64,000 nucleotides of DNA. It comes from Actinomycetes bacterium (lineage in GTDB: Bacteria > Actinomycetota > Actinomycetes > Actinomycetales > Demequinaceae). The translations under genes and the position numbers were made by a program. Shown here piece by piece: positions 45,161 through 53,916 of the stretch. How positions within the stretch are numbered: the stretch's first letter is position 1; the number at the start of each line of letters is the position of its first letter. The stretch covers positions 1 to 64,000 of the forward strand of contig JAEYOR010000021.1 of NCBI GenBank assembly GCA_023411615.1. Reading direction: 5' to 3'. The notes under the pieces are model-generated. The model saw nothing but the letters and a program-made list of their open reading frames with translations. It had not been told where the DNA came from and made no database searches.

Positions 45161-46033
45161 CTAGTCTGCCTGAGAGCCAGCCCGACTGCGCGCGGCCGTG
45201 ATTTCACTCCGCTGCCGCATCGCAAGTCCGGCCGTCACCGCAGCCCGCACGGGCGCATGCCACCACCGCGGATACACCCGCGTCACATACTGACGGGCAG
45301 AGTCGTGATGAGCCTTGAGCATCGGGGCCGGATCCGAGCGATAACTGTGCCCGCCAATGTGCGTGACCCCGGCCCGCGGTGTCCAGACGGATCGATACCC
45401 CGCCTCGCCCAAGCGTCGGCCCAAATCAACGTCCTCAAAGAACATAAAGAAGGACTCATCGAAGCCGCCGAGGCGCTCCCACGCTTCCCTGCGCACGAGG
45501 AAGCATGCCCCCGAGAGCCAACCGGCTTCCACGTCGCTGCCTTGCGGGTCAAGCCGCATCCGGTACCGGCGGGTCCAGGGATTCGATGGCCAGATTCGAC
45601 TGAAGAGCGCATGCCCGGTGCCGAGCACAAAGGTGGGAAGCGGACGCGCAGACGGGTACGTCGAGCCATCAAGTTCACGAATATGAGGTCCCACCATGCC
45701 GACGCTCGGATCGGCCTCACCAACAGCGATCAGCCCGGCAAGTGCGCCCTCGTCCAGCACGATGTCCGCATTTGAGATGAGAATCCACGGAGCCTTGCCC
45801 GCCTCAGCTCCACGATTCGCTCCAAAGCCGTAGCCGCCATTGCGGCCGGTGTTGATGAAGGCGACCCCGGCCTTCGTGGCGGCCGCTGCGGCGGCGCCGT
45901 CTCGCGACGCGTTGTCCACCACGGTGACGCTCTCAACCTCCGCCTGCTTCGCGACCGAGTCGAGGAACGACGCGATGGTCTCGCCGGGGTTGTAGGTGAC
46001 TACCACGACGTCGGCAGTCGAGGGAGCGCGCAT
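45161..46033 (-). CDS. Family 2 glycosyltransferase, rhamnosyltransferase-like (WbbL type)
   Basis: This 290-residue protein has [58 protein letters not shown] (NAD as the metal motif), [34 protein letters not shown] and a C-terminal [22 protein letters not shown]. This order matches WbbL/RfbF-type rhamnosyltransferases. In actinobacteria WbbL transfers rhamnose to the GlcNAc-diphospho-decaprenol linker of the cell wall. Coupling to rfbA supports rhamnose as the donor sugar, which is inference. Confidence 0.83.
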   Translation of the reverse strand: MRAPSTADVVVVTYNPGETIASFLDSVAKQAEVESVTVVDNASRDGAAAAAATKAGVAFINTGRNGGYGFGANRGAEAGKAPWILISNADIVLDEGALAGLIAVGEADPSVGMVGPHIRELDGSTYPSARPLPTFVLGTGHALFSRIWPSNPWTRRYRMRLDPQGSDVEAGWLSGACFLVRREAWERLGGFDESFFMFFEDVDLGRRLGEAGYRSVWTPRAGVTHIGGHSYRSDPAPMLKAHHDSARQYVTRVYPRWWHAPVRAAVTAGLAMRQRSEITAARSRAGSQAD

Positions 46034-46040
46034 GGCGAAC

Positions 46041-46046
46041 AGCCTA
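46041..46046 (-). promoter_or_regulatory. -10 element of the rhamnosyltransferase-like/rfbA operon
   Basis: TAGGCT on the minus strand is followed by 7 nt and the ATG. Confidence 0.55.
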
Positions 46047-46078
46047 ATCGCGCCCCCTCGGTGCCGCCGACGCCAACG

Positions 46079-47689
46079 CTAGAAGCGGAAGACGTCCACC
46101 TTGTGGCGAAGATCTGCGGAGAGTTGTGCGAGTTCGGCGACTGACGCACCCATCTGCTCGACTACCTCGGCAGAAGTCGACGACGTCTCTGCGACTGACG
46201 CGATGGTGCGTGCAATCTCACCCGAGCCACCTGCTGCATCAGACACCCCACGGCTCATCTCCTCCGCGGTCACACTCTGCTCTTCGACGGCGGAGGCGAT
46301 TGTCATTTGGAAGTCGTTGATGTTCTGGACAATCGATGCGATCTCACCGATCGCGCTCACGGCACCGCCGGTGTCGCGCTGAATGGCTTCGATGCGGCGG
46401 GCCACTTCTTCGGTCGCCTTTGCAGTCTCCTGCGCGAGTTCCTTCACCTCGTTTGCGACAACCGCAAATCCTTTGCCGGCTTCACCTGCGCGGGCGGCCT
46501 CGATGGTCGCGTTGAGGGCAAGGAGGTTGGTCTGCTCCGCGATCGATGTGATGACCTTGACGACGTTGCCGATCTCCTGGGAGGACGATCCGAGCGCGGC
46601 CACGGTGGCATTGGTGGTCTCGGCAGCCATCGACGCCTCACTCGCCACTCGCGCTGCCTGCTGTGCGTTGTGGGAGATCTCCTTGATGCTCGCACCCATC
46701 TGCTCGGCGCCCGAGGCGACGTTCTGGATGCTGCGGCTCACCTCGTCCGCAGCCGTGGCGACAGCGGCTGCCTGCGCGGAGGATTCGTGCGCACCCGCCG
46801 CCACTTGGCTGTTTGCAGCCGACAGTTCTTCGGCAGCGGCAGCGACTGTCTGGGCGGAGCCAACGACCTCACGCATGATGTCCCGCAACGCTTCCTGGGC
46901 CGTCGCCAGTGAGCGAGCCATGTCGCCCATCTCGTCGTTTGACGTCACGTTGGCTTCGCATGTGAGGTCGCCCCGTGCAAGCGCCGTCAGCGAATCGCTG
47001 ACGAGCGCCGCCGAGCGACGGATGCGCCGGGTCACCCACAGGACGATCATCACGGCGACGCTAGCGCCGATGAGCGCGACGAGCAGCACGAAGGTCCGCG
47101 TCGCCTCGGTCTGTGCCGCCATGAGCGCCGCACCGTCACGGAGTTCTGCCTCTGCGTCTTCGGTCAGCAACTGCACCCCGGCAATGAGGAGATCACCTGA
47201 CTCGGTCCCTTTGGAAGCCCGCAATTGAGCAAAACGCTCAAGATCGTCATCCAGGGCAGCGGGCATCATCTCGTTGATGAGAAGTTCTTCGTACGAATCC
47301 CACGCGTCGCGGACCGAATCCATGTCCGACGGCGAGGATCCGAACGCATCGGTGAAATGAGCCTCGTAGTCATCAAGACCCACGGCGAAGTCTGCGTACG
47401 TGGCGAGCAGGTCCTGCATCCGCTCTTCACGTTCTTCAATCGGATACGACGCGACCGTTCCGGACATCATGCGGGCCTGCCAGAGGTGGTCCCGCAGGTC
47501 CACCATCGCGTGCGTCATCGTCTCCTGGTCATGAACGAGATCCGCGGTGGACTCTCGCACTTCACGAAGTTGTAGGAGCGCCACCGCAGTGACGCTGACG
47601 AGAACAAACAGCACGCCGCCTACGGCGGTGAGCACCTGTGCGGTCAAACTGAATCGGCGCCTAAGAAGGCCCCCTATTGCGTTTCTCAT
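46079..47689 (-). CDS. Methyl-accepting chemotaxis protein
   Basis: This 536-residue chemoreceptor has an N-terminal membrane helix (about residues 16-38), a helical periplasmic-side sensing domain (4HB-like, residues 40-200), a second helix (about 200-220), a HAMP segment and a long cytoplasmic coiled coil. The signalling tip is [36 protein letters not shown]. There is no C-terminal CheR-tethering pentapeptide; the protein ends in VDVFRF. ATG 47689 places the first helix correctly. It lies apart from the main chemotaxis operon. Confidence 0.93.
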   Translation of the reverse strand: MRNAIGGLLRRRFSLTAQVLTAVGGVLFVLVSVTAVALLQLREVRESTADLVHDQETMTHAMVDLRDHLWQARMMSGTVASYPIEEREERMQDLLATYADFAVGLDDYEAHFTDAFGSSPSDMDSVRDAWDSYEELLINEMMPAALDDDLERFAQLRASKGTESGDLLIAGVQLLTEDAEAELRDGAALMAAQTEATRTFVLLVALIGASVAVMIVLWVTRRIRRSAALVSDSLTALARGDLTCEANVTSNDEMGDMARSLATAQEALRDIMREVVGSAQTVAAAAEELSAANSQVAAGAHESSAQAAAVATAADEVSRSIQNVASGAEQMGASIKEISHNAQQAARVASEASMAAETTNATVAALGSSSQEIGNVVKVITSIAEQTNLLALNATIEAARAGEAGKGFAVVANEVKELAQETAKATEEVARRIEAIQRDTGGAVSAIGEIASIVQNINDFQMTIASAVEEQSVTAEEMSRGVSDAAGGSGEIARTIASVAETSSTSAEVVEQMGASVAELAQLSADLRHKVDVFRF

Positions 47690-47865
47690 GGCGTCCGTTC
47701 TGAGCTTAAGGACCGCATTGTGAGGCCGGTCGCGGGAATGTCCCCGCCCCTTATCGACGTGCTGAAGAGTCCAATAAGCACACATTCGCCCATTTGGATG
47801 AGATGTTCAGCACACCCCATATGAGTCGAAAGTCCCTTGTCGGGGCCTTGTGACCGAAGGGCGAC

Positions 47866-48237
47866 CTACCGCCGCCCTCGCAAGCGGTCGAGTTGGCGTC
47901 GCTCCTTCTTTGTCGGGCGGCCCGTGCCACGGTCACGCACTGCGACCGGCGCAGAAATCTCGCGCGGCGGCCGTGGTGGTGTGTGGTCGACGTAAGCCGC
48001 CGCCGCAGGCTCCGCCCCAACACGCTTAAAGAGCAGCTGGCGGACCTCCACCACGCGCTGCCAATCCCCTGACCGGACCTCAACCCGGTCGCCCGGACGC
48101 ACCAGCGCCGCGGGCTTGGCCCGTGCGCCGTTGACTCGAACATGACCTGCGCGGCAGGCGATGGTGGCTTGAGAGCGAGTCTTGGTGAGGCGGACGGCCC
48201 ACACCCACACATCCACTCGCACCGCATCCGTCGCCAC
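47866..48237 (-). CDS. S4-domain RNA-binding protein (Hsp15-like)
   Basis: This 123-residue protein begins VRVDVWVWAVRLTKTRSQATIACRAGHVRVNGARAKPAALVRPGDRVEVR, a full S4 domain in the first 60 residues. A basic tail follows (RPTKKERRQLDRLRGRR). Hsp15-type proteins bind stalled 50S subunits carrying peptidyl-tRNA and help recycle them. The GTG start has TAGGCT exactly 6 nt upstream, opposing the divergent leaderless gene. The 176 bp between it and the chemoreceptor hold no gene. Confidence 0.87.
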   Translation of the reverse strand: MATDAVRVDVWVWAVRLTKTRSQATIACRAGHVRVNGARAKPAALVRPGDRVEVRSGDWQRVVEVRQLLFKRVGAEPAAAAYVDHTPPRPPREISAPVAVRDRGTGRPTKKERRQLDRLRGRR

Positions 48238-48243
48238 CCATCG

Positions 48244-48249
48244 AGCCTA
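48244..48249 (-). promoter_or_regulatory. -10 element for the leaderless S4-domain gene
   Basis: TAGGCT on the minus strand is followed by 6 nt (CGATGG) and the GTG. It is paired back-to-back with the divergent TACCCT element 12 bp away. Confidence 0.6.
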
Positions 48250-48261
48250 CGGCGAGCAACG

Positions 48262-48267
48262 TACCCT
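48262..48267 (+). promoter_or_regulatory. -10 element for the leaderless membrane-acyltransferase gene
   Basis: TACCCT is followed by 6 nt (TGATGC) and the GTG at 48274. Confidence 0.6.
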
Positions 48268-48273
48268 TGATGC

Positions 48274-48909
48274 GTGCAAACGGTTCTCGAAATCATCGGC
48301 TGGGTGGGGTCCGGCCTCGTTGTCCTTTCACTCATGCAGGCGCGGGTGCTGCGCTTCCGGTGGATGAACATGATCGGCTCGCTCATCGCTACGGTCTATA
48401 ACGCCGTCATCGAGGTGTGGCCCTTTGCCGCGATGAACGCGGCGATCTTCTTCATCGGCGTTTACTGGATTCGCCGCCTCTACCGCGAGGCCAATGATCC
48501 ACACGTGTACCAAGTTGTGCCTCTCGAACCAGAGGATCGTTACCTCCAGCACCTCCTTGACGTCCACGCAGATGACATTGCGCACTTCGCGCCCGGTTTC
48601 ACGGCTCACAGTGTGGACGACGCTCGCATCACCTTCTTGATTGTGCGCGGTGACGAGGCGGTGGGGGTGGTGGCCGCACGGCGCGCGGATGACGGCACGG
48701 CGGACATCGAGCTCGACTGGGTGAAGCCGCGCTTCAGGGATTTTGGCCCGGGCAAGTTTGTCTACAGCGAGTCCGACGCTCTGCCCGCCGCCGGCATTCG
48801 CCGCGCCCGGGTGGTGCCGCACGCCACCACAGATACCGAGTACCTGCGCAAGGCTGGGTTCCACGAGACGGATGGTGCATGGGTCCGCGAGTTGAGCACC
48901 GCAGCGTGA
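48274..48909 (+). CDS. Membrane protein (YgjV-like N-terminus) fused to a GNAT-like domain
   Basis: This 211-residue protein has three hydrophobic helices (about residues 3-22, 28-48, 50-68) with LEIIGWVGSGLVVLSLMQARVLRFRWMNMIGSLIATVYN, typical of small YgjV-type inner-membrane proteins. The soluble C-terminal part (residues 70-211) has beta-alpha elements ITFLIVRGDEAVGVVAARR and YLRKAGFHETDGAWVREL, which resemble a GNAT acyltransferase; the acetyl-CoA pyrophosphate loop is weak. It is co-oriented with the ychJ-like gene 16 bp later. The function is unknown. Confidence 0.65.
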   Translation: MQTVLEIIGWVGSGLVVLSLMQARVLRFRWMNMIGSLIATVYNAVIEVWPFAAMNAAIFFIGVYWIRRLYREANDPHVYQVVPLEPEDRYLQHLLDVHADDIAHFAPGFTAHSVDDARITFLIVRGDEAVGVVAARRADDGTADIELDWVKPRFRDFGPGKFVYSESDALPAAGIRRARVVPHATTDTEYLRKAGFHETDGAWVRELSTAA

Positions 48910-48925
48910 GGCATCGGAGGGGCCA

Positions 48926-49312
48926 GTGAGCGCGCCCTGTCCGTGCGGAACGGGCCGCGAGTTCTCGGACTGTTGCCGCCCGATCCTGCGGGATGAGCGC
49001 CCCGCCGTCACCGCCGAGCAGCTGATGCGCTCGCGCTACACCGCATACGTGCGCCGCGATGGGCCGTACCTCTTGCGCTCGTGGCACCCCGAGCGTCGGC
49101 CGCGTGCCCGTGGTTTTGACGACACCGAGTGGCTAGGGCTCGAGGTCCTCGGCACCGAGGCGGGCGGAGCGGACGACGCTACGGGCACCGTCACTTTCAC
49201 CGCCCAGTTCACGCGGCCGGGCGAGGGCGTTCACACCATGGGGGAAGTGAGCGAGTTTGTGCGCCTCGACGGCCGGTGGGTGTACGTAGACGGGGTGCAG
49301 AGCGAGGGCTGA
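48926..49312 (+). CDS. YchJ family protein with N-terminal SEC-C-like zinc motif
   Basis: This 128-residue protein starts SAPCPCGTGREFSDCCRPIL, the SecA C-terminal-type zinc-binding motif. The body AEQLMRSRYTAYVRRDGPYLLRSWHPERRP is the UPF0225/YchJ signature (NTF2-like fold). The GTG start has CGGAGGGG 6 nt upstream. The molecular role of YchJ proteins is not established. It ends just before the terminator shared with tRNA-Leu. Confidence 0.88.
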   Translation: MSAPCPCGTGREFSDCCRPILRDERPAVTAEQLMRSRYTAYVRRDGPYLLRSWHPERRPRARGFDDTEWLGLEVLGTEAGGADDATGTVTFTAQFTRPGEGVHTMGEVSEFVRLDGRWVYVDGVQSEG

Positions 49313-49330
49313 CGCGAGCCCAGGAACGCT

Positions 49331-49358
49331 GAAAGGCCCCGATCTCTCGGGGCCTTTC
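49331..49358. terminator. Bidirectional terminator between ychJ and tRNA-Leu
   Basis: GAAAGGCCCC and GGGGCCTTTC form a perfect 10-bp stem with an 8-nt loop. A-rich and T-rich ends on either side allow function in both directions, for the ychJ-like gene and for the tRNA. Confidence 0.85.
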
Positions 49359-49361
49359 TGA

Positions 49362-49447
49362 TGGTGCGCGAGGGGGGATTTGAACCCCCACGCCCTTTCG
49401 GACACTGGCACCTGAAGCCAGCGCGTCTGCCGTTCCGCCACTCGCGC
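49362..49447 (-). tRNA. tRNA-Leu (anticodon CAG)
   Basis: The minus strand folds as an 86-nt class II tRNA with encoded CCA. The acceptor stem GCGCGAG pairs with CTCGCGC, the anticodon arm is CTGGC-TTCAGGT-GCCAG with anticodon CAG at 49412-49414, the variable arm is long, and the T arm has GGTTCAAATCC. It decodes CUG, a frequent leucine codon in this GC-rich genome. A terminator follows immediately. Confidence 0.97.
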
Positions 49448-49614
49448 GCGCCGAGCAAGAGTAGCACGCAGCCCGCCTCCCAAACGAAAGACGAGAGTGC
49501 AGCCCGAAGTCCGCGGAGGCATCCCGCGGTGGCATTTTCCACACACCGAGCGGGCTTTCTCACGTCCGGTTGCTCGATGACGATGGGGAGGTGGACGGTG
49601 CGAGAGGAGGCCGC

Positions 49615-50268
49615 ATGGAGGCAGTGACTGCCATCGATAGCCGCATCGGTCAGATCCATCAACTCATCGCTTCGTTGACGACGCATCCCGCCTCCTCAGC
49701 AGGGATGACCGTCACGGATCCGGCCGGTTCCCTCGCATCGTCCACCTCACTCTTCGCCGCCACGGGCCTCAGCGGTTCGCCGGTTGGCACCTCTTTTGCC
49801 GACATCCTCGCGTCCTACCAAACCAGCGCCACGTCTCTTGCCGACGCCGCCGGTCTTCTCAACGCCAACGGTGTGCCACGCGCATATGCGAGTTACGGCA
49901 ACGGCCACATTCCTGACGCGGAACTTCGTGCGATCGATGGATCCAACCAGCGAATCTGGGGACCTGCGGCCGAACAGCTCAACCGTCTTCTCGCCGATGC
50001 GAAGGCGGCCGGAGTCACCATTGGCATCACGGACGGCTACCGCTCCTACGACTCACAAGTGAAGGTCGCCGCCGAGAAAGGCCTGTACTCGCAGGGCGGG
50101 CTTGCCGCGCAACCCGGCACGAGCCAGCACGGCTGGGGCCTCGCTGTTGACCTCTCGCTCGATGCGAACGCCCAGGCATGGATGCGTCAGCACGCCAAGG
50201 ACTATGGCTTTGTCGAGAACGTCCCACGGGAACCGTGGCACTGGGAGTTCCAGCCCCACAAGCTGTAA
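49615..50268 (+). CDS. M15-family (VanY-like) D-Ala-D-Ala carboxypeptidase-type protein, possibly flagellum-linked
   Basis: This 217-residue protein has the M15B zinc peptidase motifs GITDGYRSYDSQVKVAAEKG, GTSQHGWGLAVDLS (His/Asp zinc ligands) and EPWHWEF (third His). It has no signal peptide; instead it begins MEAVTAIDSRIGQIHQLIASL, a short amphipathic start resembling flagellar axial proteins. A GAGAGGAGG ribosome site supports the ATG. Beside the motility block, it may be exported by the flagellar export apparatus to open peptidoglycan, which is inference. Confidence 0.82.
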   Translation: MEAVTAIDSRIGQIHQLIASLTTHPASSAGMTVTDPAGSLASSTSLFAATGLSGSPVGTSFADILASYQTSATSLADAAGLLNANGVPRAYASYGNGHIPDAELRAIDGSNQRIWGPAAEQLNRLLADAKAAGVTIGITDGYRSYDSQVKVAAEKGLYSQGGLAAQPGTSQHGWGLAVDLSLDANAQAWMRQHAKDYGFVENVPREPWHWEFQPHKL

Positions 50269-50283
50269 GGCATTTGTGGTGCG

Positions 50284-50781
50284 TTAGTAGGCAACCACCA
50301 CAGAGATACGGCCTTCGCCGTACCCCTGGACGGTGAGCGTGCCGTCGATGCGGCTCGCTGGAAACAGCACCCACTTGTGAGCCTCGGCAGGCAAGGTCTC
50401 CCGCGGAGCGAAGGCTTCCTGGAGTTTGAGATGTGGTGTGTCGCGCTTATTGAACATCGACGCCGCCACGTTGAGAATCTCCGAGAAGTTGTCGAACTGA
50501 GCCGGCGTGACGAGGTTGTCCGCCACCGACTGCTCAGCGCCCGCAAGCGGCAGCAGCGCAATTGCTGAGCCTGCCCACGCCACGAGGGGAACATCAGCCA
50601 AGATGAGGGCGGCCAGGTTGCCAAAGTCGTCGGTGTAGACCCCCACCACTGCCCCATCAAGGGGATCCACCTGGTGGCTCGTGCCCAGCCACGTCACCTC
50701 ACGGCCAAGCAAGCCCTGGAAGACTTCGCGAATCTCGAACGCCGAGGGCACCGGCGTTGGCTTCAGAGCGTCGGCGTTCAT
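50284..50781 (-). CDS. Divergent CheX/CheC-like chemotaxis protein
   Basis: This 165-residue protein is the last gene of the chemotaxis operon. Residues 95-111 read QFDNFSEILNVAASMFN, containing the Glu-x2-Asn (E101, N104) that marks CheC/CheX/FliY phosphatases. The flanking strands (FGNLAALILADVPLVAWAGSAIALLPL) fit the fold. It lacks the second copy of the motif found in CheC. Its start overlaps the preceding cheY stop by 4 bp. A CheY-P phosphatase or a motor adaptor role is possible; identity is moderate. Confidence 0.6.
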   Translation of the reverse strand: MNADALKPTPVPSAFEIREVFQGLLGREVTWLGTSHQVDPLDGAVVGVYTDDFGNLAALILADVPLVAWAGSAIALLPLAGAEQSVADNLVTPAQFDNFSEILNVAASMFNKRDTPHLKLQEAFAPRETLPAEAHKWVLFPASRIDGTLTVQGYGEGRISVVVAY

Positions 50782-51140
50782 GCGATGAAGGGGTCGATGG
50801 TGTCGCGGAACACGTCCGCCGTGAACGGCTTGGAGATGAGGAACAAGGCACCCGCCTGCTCGGCCTGAGAGCGCATCGACGCCGAACCCTCCGAGGTGAC
50901 AAAGGCGAACGGCGTCTGGTTGCCTTCACCGCGCAGGTTTCGCAACAGCTCGATGCCCGTCATCTCCGGCATGTTCCAGTCAGAAAGCACAAAGTCCGGC
51001 TGCATCTCACGAATCTTGGTGAGCGCATCGGCGCCGTTCTCGGCCTCTTCGATCTCCCACCAGTCGTAGCCCGCTTGTCTGAGCGTGCGGATCACGATCT
51101 GCCGCATCACGCGGCTGTCATCGGCGACTACGACCAACAT
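50778..51140 (-). CDS. cheY: CheY-type response regulator, second copy
   Basis: This 120-residue stand-alone receiver has the acidic pocket VADDSRVMRQIV (D7, D8), the phosphoacceptor D54 in VLSDWNMPEMTG, T82 in FVTSEG and K104 in LISKPFT. It has no output domain and should act on the flagellar motor or as a phosphate sink. ATG 51140 has GAGGTGA 5 nt upstream; a GTG 9 nt earlier is the alternative. It is coupled to the CheX-like gene downstream. Confidence 0.92.
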   Translation of the reverse strand: MLVVVADDSRVMRQIVIRTLRQAGYDWWEIEEAENGADALTKIREMQPDFVLSDWNMPEMTGIELLRNLRGEGNQTPFAFVTSEGSASMRSQAEQAGALFLISKPFTADVFRDTIDPFIA

Positions 51141-51188
51141 GTCGATCACCTCTTTCCTTGGTTCGTCGGGGCTGAGGGCCCGCGTTTC

Positions 51189-51659
51189 CTAGGTCAATGC
51201 CCACAGGCTGACGCCGAGCGGCGCACCCTTCCATCCAAAGTACGTTGCCATAAGACGCATTGCTGTCGAGTTGTCCGGCTCGTCTCGGCCGACGACGGGT
51301 AGCGACAGTGCGCCCGGGTTCGTCACGAGCGACTTCACGTTGCCTCCCACCACGTTTGCGATCTCGCCGACAGCGTCGGCAAAATCCGCGTCCGAGACCG
51401 GCTCGTCTGCTTCCATCGCCAGGAGCGCGCGGGTGAGATTCTCGCCCGTGGCACGCCCTGCCATCAGCATGACGCGCGTCACCACGGGACCATCTACGTC
51501 CACCCACGCGTAGCGCGGATCGTCAAGGATGGGGGTGTCGCCCATCCATGCCGACAGGTGTCCGGGCTCACCATCGATCATCGTGGTGAAGAGGTCCTGC
51601 GCGATCGTCAGAACGGGATCGGTGCCGCTGAGGGGCTCCCACGTGGCCGAACTGGTCAT
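51189..51659 (-). CDS. CheX-like chemotaxis phosphatase
   Basis: This 156-residue protein has the CheX motif in FADAVGEIANVVGGNVKSLV, with E99 and N102 as the predicted catalytic Glu-x2-Asn. The preceding helix-strand pattern (RVMLMAGRATGENLTRALLAM) and the C-terminal NSTAMRLMATYFGW fit the family. CheX homodimers dephosphorylate CheY-P. Its start overlaps the first cheY stop by 4 bp, so CheY and its probable phosphatase are made together. Confidence 0.75.
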   Translation of the reverse strand: MTSSATWEPLSGTDPVLTIAQDLFTTMIDGEPGHLSAWMGDTPILDDPRYAWVDVDGPVVTRVMLMAGRATGENLTRALLAMEADEPVSDADFADAVGEIANVVGGNVKSLVTNPGALSLPVVGRDEPDNSTAMRLMATYFGWKGAPLGVSLWALT

Positions 51660-52039
51660 ACCGTCTCCTTCACTTCGACCAGTCCGAGGAACTGGAGCTT
51701 GTCGAGAATCACCTCGGGGGTGAACGGCTTGATGACGTACTCATGCGCGCCTGCGGCGAGAGCACGGACGATCTGGCCCTGCTCGCCTTCCGTGGTGACC
51801 ATCATCAACGTCACATCGCGCCATTGCGGATGCTTGCGCACCTCGACCACAAACTCGAAGCCCGACATCACGGGCATGTTCCAGTCGATGCAGCACAGAG
51901 TGATGTCATCGTTCAGCGTCATCTGGTCGAGCGCTTCCTGACCATCCGCAGCCTCGACCACGTCGAAGCCAGCTTCGGTCAAGATGCCCCCGACGATCTT
52001 CCGCATGACGCGCGAATCGTCAATGACGAGGGCCTTCAT
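51656..52039 (-). CDS. cheY: CheY-type response regulator, first copy
   Basis: This 127-residue receiver has ALVIDDSRVMRKIVGGIL, phosphoacceptor D52 in CCIDWNMPVMSG, T82/T83 in MMVTTEG and K104 in YVIKPFT. The start at 52039 has GAAGGGAAG upstream and overlaps the cheR stop by 4 bp. It is about half-identical by eye to the second copy, which points to duplication of a cheY-cheX pair. Confidence 0.93.
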   Translation of the reverse strand: MKALVIDDSRVMRKIVGGILTEAGFDVVEAADGQEALDQMTLNDDITLCCIDWNMPVMSGFEFVVEVRKHPQWRDVTLMMVTTEGEQGQIVRALAAGAHEYVIKPFTPEVILDKLQFLGLVEVKETV

Positions 52040-52848
52040 CGCGTCTTCCCTTCTCGAGGCCTGTAGATGGACGTGCTCCCCACTTGAACCCGTTCCCATG
52101 TCTCATCGACACCTATCGTCGTTTCGGCAGCACCTAGAAAGAGATATCCGTCAGGTGCCATCGACATGCGCACCCGGCGGAGGACGTCACGTTTGGTCTC
52201 CACGTCGAAGTAAATGAGAACGTTTCTCAAGAAGACCACGTCGAACGGACCGCCAAGTGGTGCCGGGTCAAGCAGGTTGTGGTGACGAAATTGGACCTGA
52301 CTCCGCACACTCGGTGCGATCTGGAAGGTCGCACCCTTGCGCTCGAAGTACTTGACGAGCATGGGTGCGGGCAAGCCGCGATTGATCTCGAGTTGCGTGT
52401 ATTCGCCAGCTCGACCGCGATCAAGCATGAGCTCGGACAAGTCGGTTGCGACGATCTGTGGGCGCAGCGCCGGAAAATGCTCGGAGAACGTCATTGCGAT
52501 CGAGTACGGCTCTTGACCGCTCGAGCACGCGGCAGACCACATGCGAAGATCTCGACGACCTCGGCCAATGAGATCCGGCACCACGGTGGACCGCAGCACT
52601 GAAAACGGATTGACGTCTCGGAACCACGAGGTCTCATTGGTGGTGAGCGCCTCAACGACGAGGTCGTGCTTGGTGGTGTCGTGGCGCAGCGCTCGCACAT
52701 ACGCATCGACATCCGCGGCACCCGCCGTCCGCGCGAGCGGCGCCAAGCGTGATTCGACGAGGTACTCCTTGCCACGCTCAAGTTGAATCGCGCTGCGCTG
52801 GCGCACGAGCGTCGCAACAAAGTCGAACGCATCATCAGTGAGGGTCAT
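52036..52848 (-). CDS. cheR: Chemotaxis protein methyltransferase
   Basis: This 270-residue SAM-dependent enzyme methylates glutamates on chemoreceptors. The N-terminal domain has FDFVATLVRQRSAIQLERGKEYLVESRL and TTNETSWFRDVNPFSVL. The catalytic domain has MWSAACSSGQEPYSIAMTF (SAM site), FDVVFLRNVLIYFD and DGYLFLGAAETT. The ATG overlaps the cheB stop as ATGA. Confidence 0.95.
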   Translation of the reverse strand: MTLTDDAFDFVATLVRQRSAIQLERGKEYLVESRLAPLARTAGAADVDAYVRALRHDTTKHDLVVEALTTNETSWFRDVNPFSVLRSTVVPDLIGRGRRDLRMWSAACSSGQEPYSIAMTFSEHFPALRPQIVATDLSELMLDRGRAGEYTQLEINRGLPAPMLVKYFERKGATFQIAPSVRSQVQFRHHNLLDPAPLGGPFDVVFLRNVLIYFDVETKRDVLRRVRMSMAPDGYLFLGAAETTIGVDETWERVQVGSTSIYRPREGKTR

Positions 52849-53906
52849 GCCGTCACCGCCCGCCGGCTCGCCTGCTGGGTGATGGTGCGAGCAACCGTTG
52901 GACCAACCTCGCTGATCGGGATCAGCGCGTGAGCGAGACCGGCGGTGGCCACCGCCCCAGGCATGCCCCACACGACGGACGACGCTTCATCCTGGGCGAT
53001 GACGCGGCCACCTGCCTCGACTATCGCCCGGGCGCCTTCACGGCCATCGGCGCCCATGCCGGTGAGCACCACGGCAAGAAGATTGCCGCCATAAACGGCG
53101 GCGGCAGATTTGAAGAGGACATCGACCGCAGGGCGGCAGAAGTTGACCTGAGGGCCTTGGTTAAGCATGGCTTGCGGCCTGCCCACGCGGTCGATCACTT
53201 CCATGTGGAAGTCTCCCGGGGCGATGTAAATCGTGCCGGGCGTCAGCACCTCGCCGCCCTTCGCCTCAACCACCTTGTTAGGTCCGGCTCGGTCGAGGCG
53301 TGCCGCGAGCTGGGCGGTAAAGAGTGGCGGCATGTGCTGAACGATCAGCATCGGCACAGGCAACGGGTGGGAAAACGCGCCGATCATCTTGGACAGCGCC
53401 TCCGGCCCGCCGGTGGACGAGCCCACCACGACGGCCTTGGGGGCGTGGATCGGGCCGCGGGTAGGCAACAGCCGTGCGCTCTCGCTCCGTAGCGTCGGCG
53501 CGCGGAAAAGTCCCTTGATCTTGGGAAGGAGCTGGTCCTTGATGACGCCGATCGCCTCAGCCGGGTCTGCGACATGGGTGGGCTTCGTCACGTAGTCCGT
53601 TGCCCCTGCGGCGAGCGCGTCGAGAGTGGCCGACGCTCCGTGCGAGGTCAGCGTGGAGAACATGATGATGGGCGTGCGGTCACCGCGAGCGCGCAACTGC
53701 GTCACCGCGTCGATGCCGTCCATCACCGGCATCTCGATATCCATCGTGATGAGATCAGGTTTGAGTGCCGCAGCCTTGTGAAGCGCAATGGAGCCGTTCT
53801 GGGCAACACCAACCACTTCAATGCGCGGGTCCTCGGCGAGAGCGTCGGACACGATGCGGCGCACCACAATCGAGTCATCGACGACTAGCACCTTGATTGA
53901 GGACAT
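52845..53906 (-). CDS. cheB: Chemotaxis response regulator protein-glutamate methylesterase
   Basis: This 353-residue enzyme has a receiver domain (phosphoacceptor D56 in LITMDIEMPVMDG) and a methylesterase domain. The catalytic triad is visible as Ser163/164 in VVVGSSTGGPEAL, His191 in LIVQHMPP and Asp287 in LTGMGADGREG. It opposes CheR in adaptation. ATG 53906 gives the normal MSSIKVLVVDDS start and lies 10 bp after the chemoreceptor. Confidence 0.96.
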   Translation of the reverse strand: MSSIKVLVVDDSIVVRRIVSDALAEDPRIEVVGVAQNGSIALHKAAALKPDLITMDIEMPVMDGIDAVTQLRARGDRTPIIMFSTLTSHGASATLDALAAGATDYVTKPTHVADPAEAIGVIKDQLLPKIKGLFRAPTLRSESARLLPTRGPIHAPKAVVVGSSTGGPEALSKMIGAFSHPLPVPMLIVQHMPPLFTAQLAARLDRAGPNKVVEAKGGEVLTPGTIYIAPGDFHMEVIDRVGRPQAMLNQGPQVNFCRPAVDVLFKSAAAVYGGNLLAVVLTGMGADGREGARAIVEAGGRVIAQDEASSVVWGMPGAVATAGLAHALIPISEVGPTVARTITQQASRRAVTA

Positions 53907-53916
53907 GGGTGGCCGC

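Noticed and set aside
47690..47865. Possible flagellar sigma-28 promoter (GTCGATAA) for the stand-alone chemoreceptor
   Set aside because: The -10 resembles GCCGATAA, but no convincing TAAA-type -35 lies 15 nt upstream. I see nothing else in this 176-bp interval.
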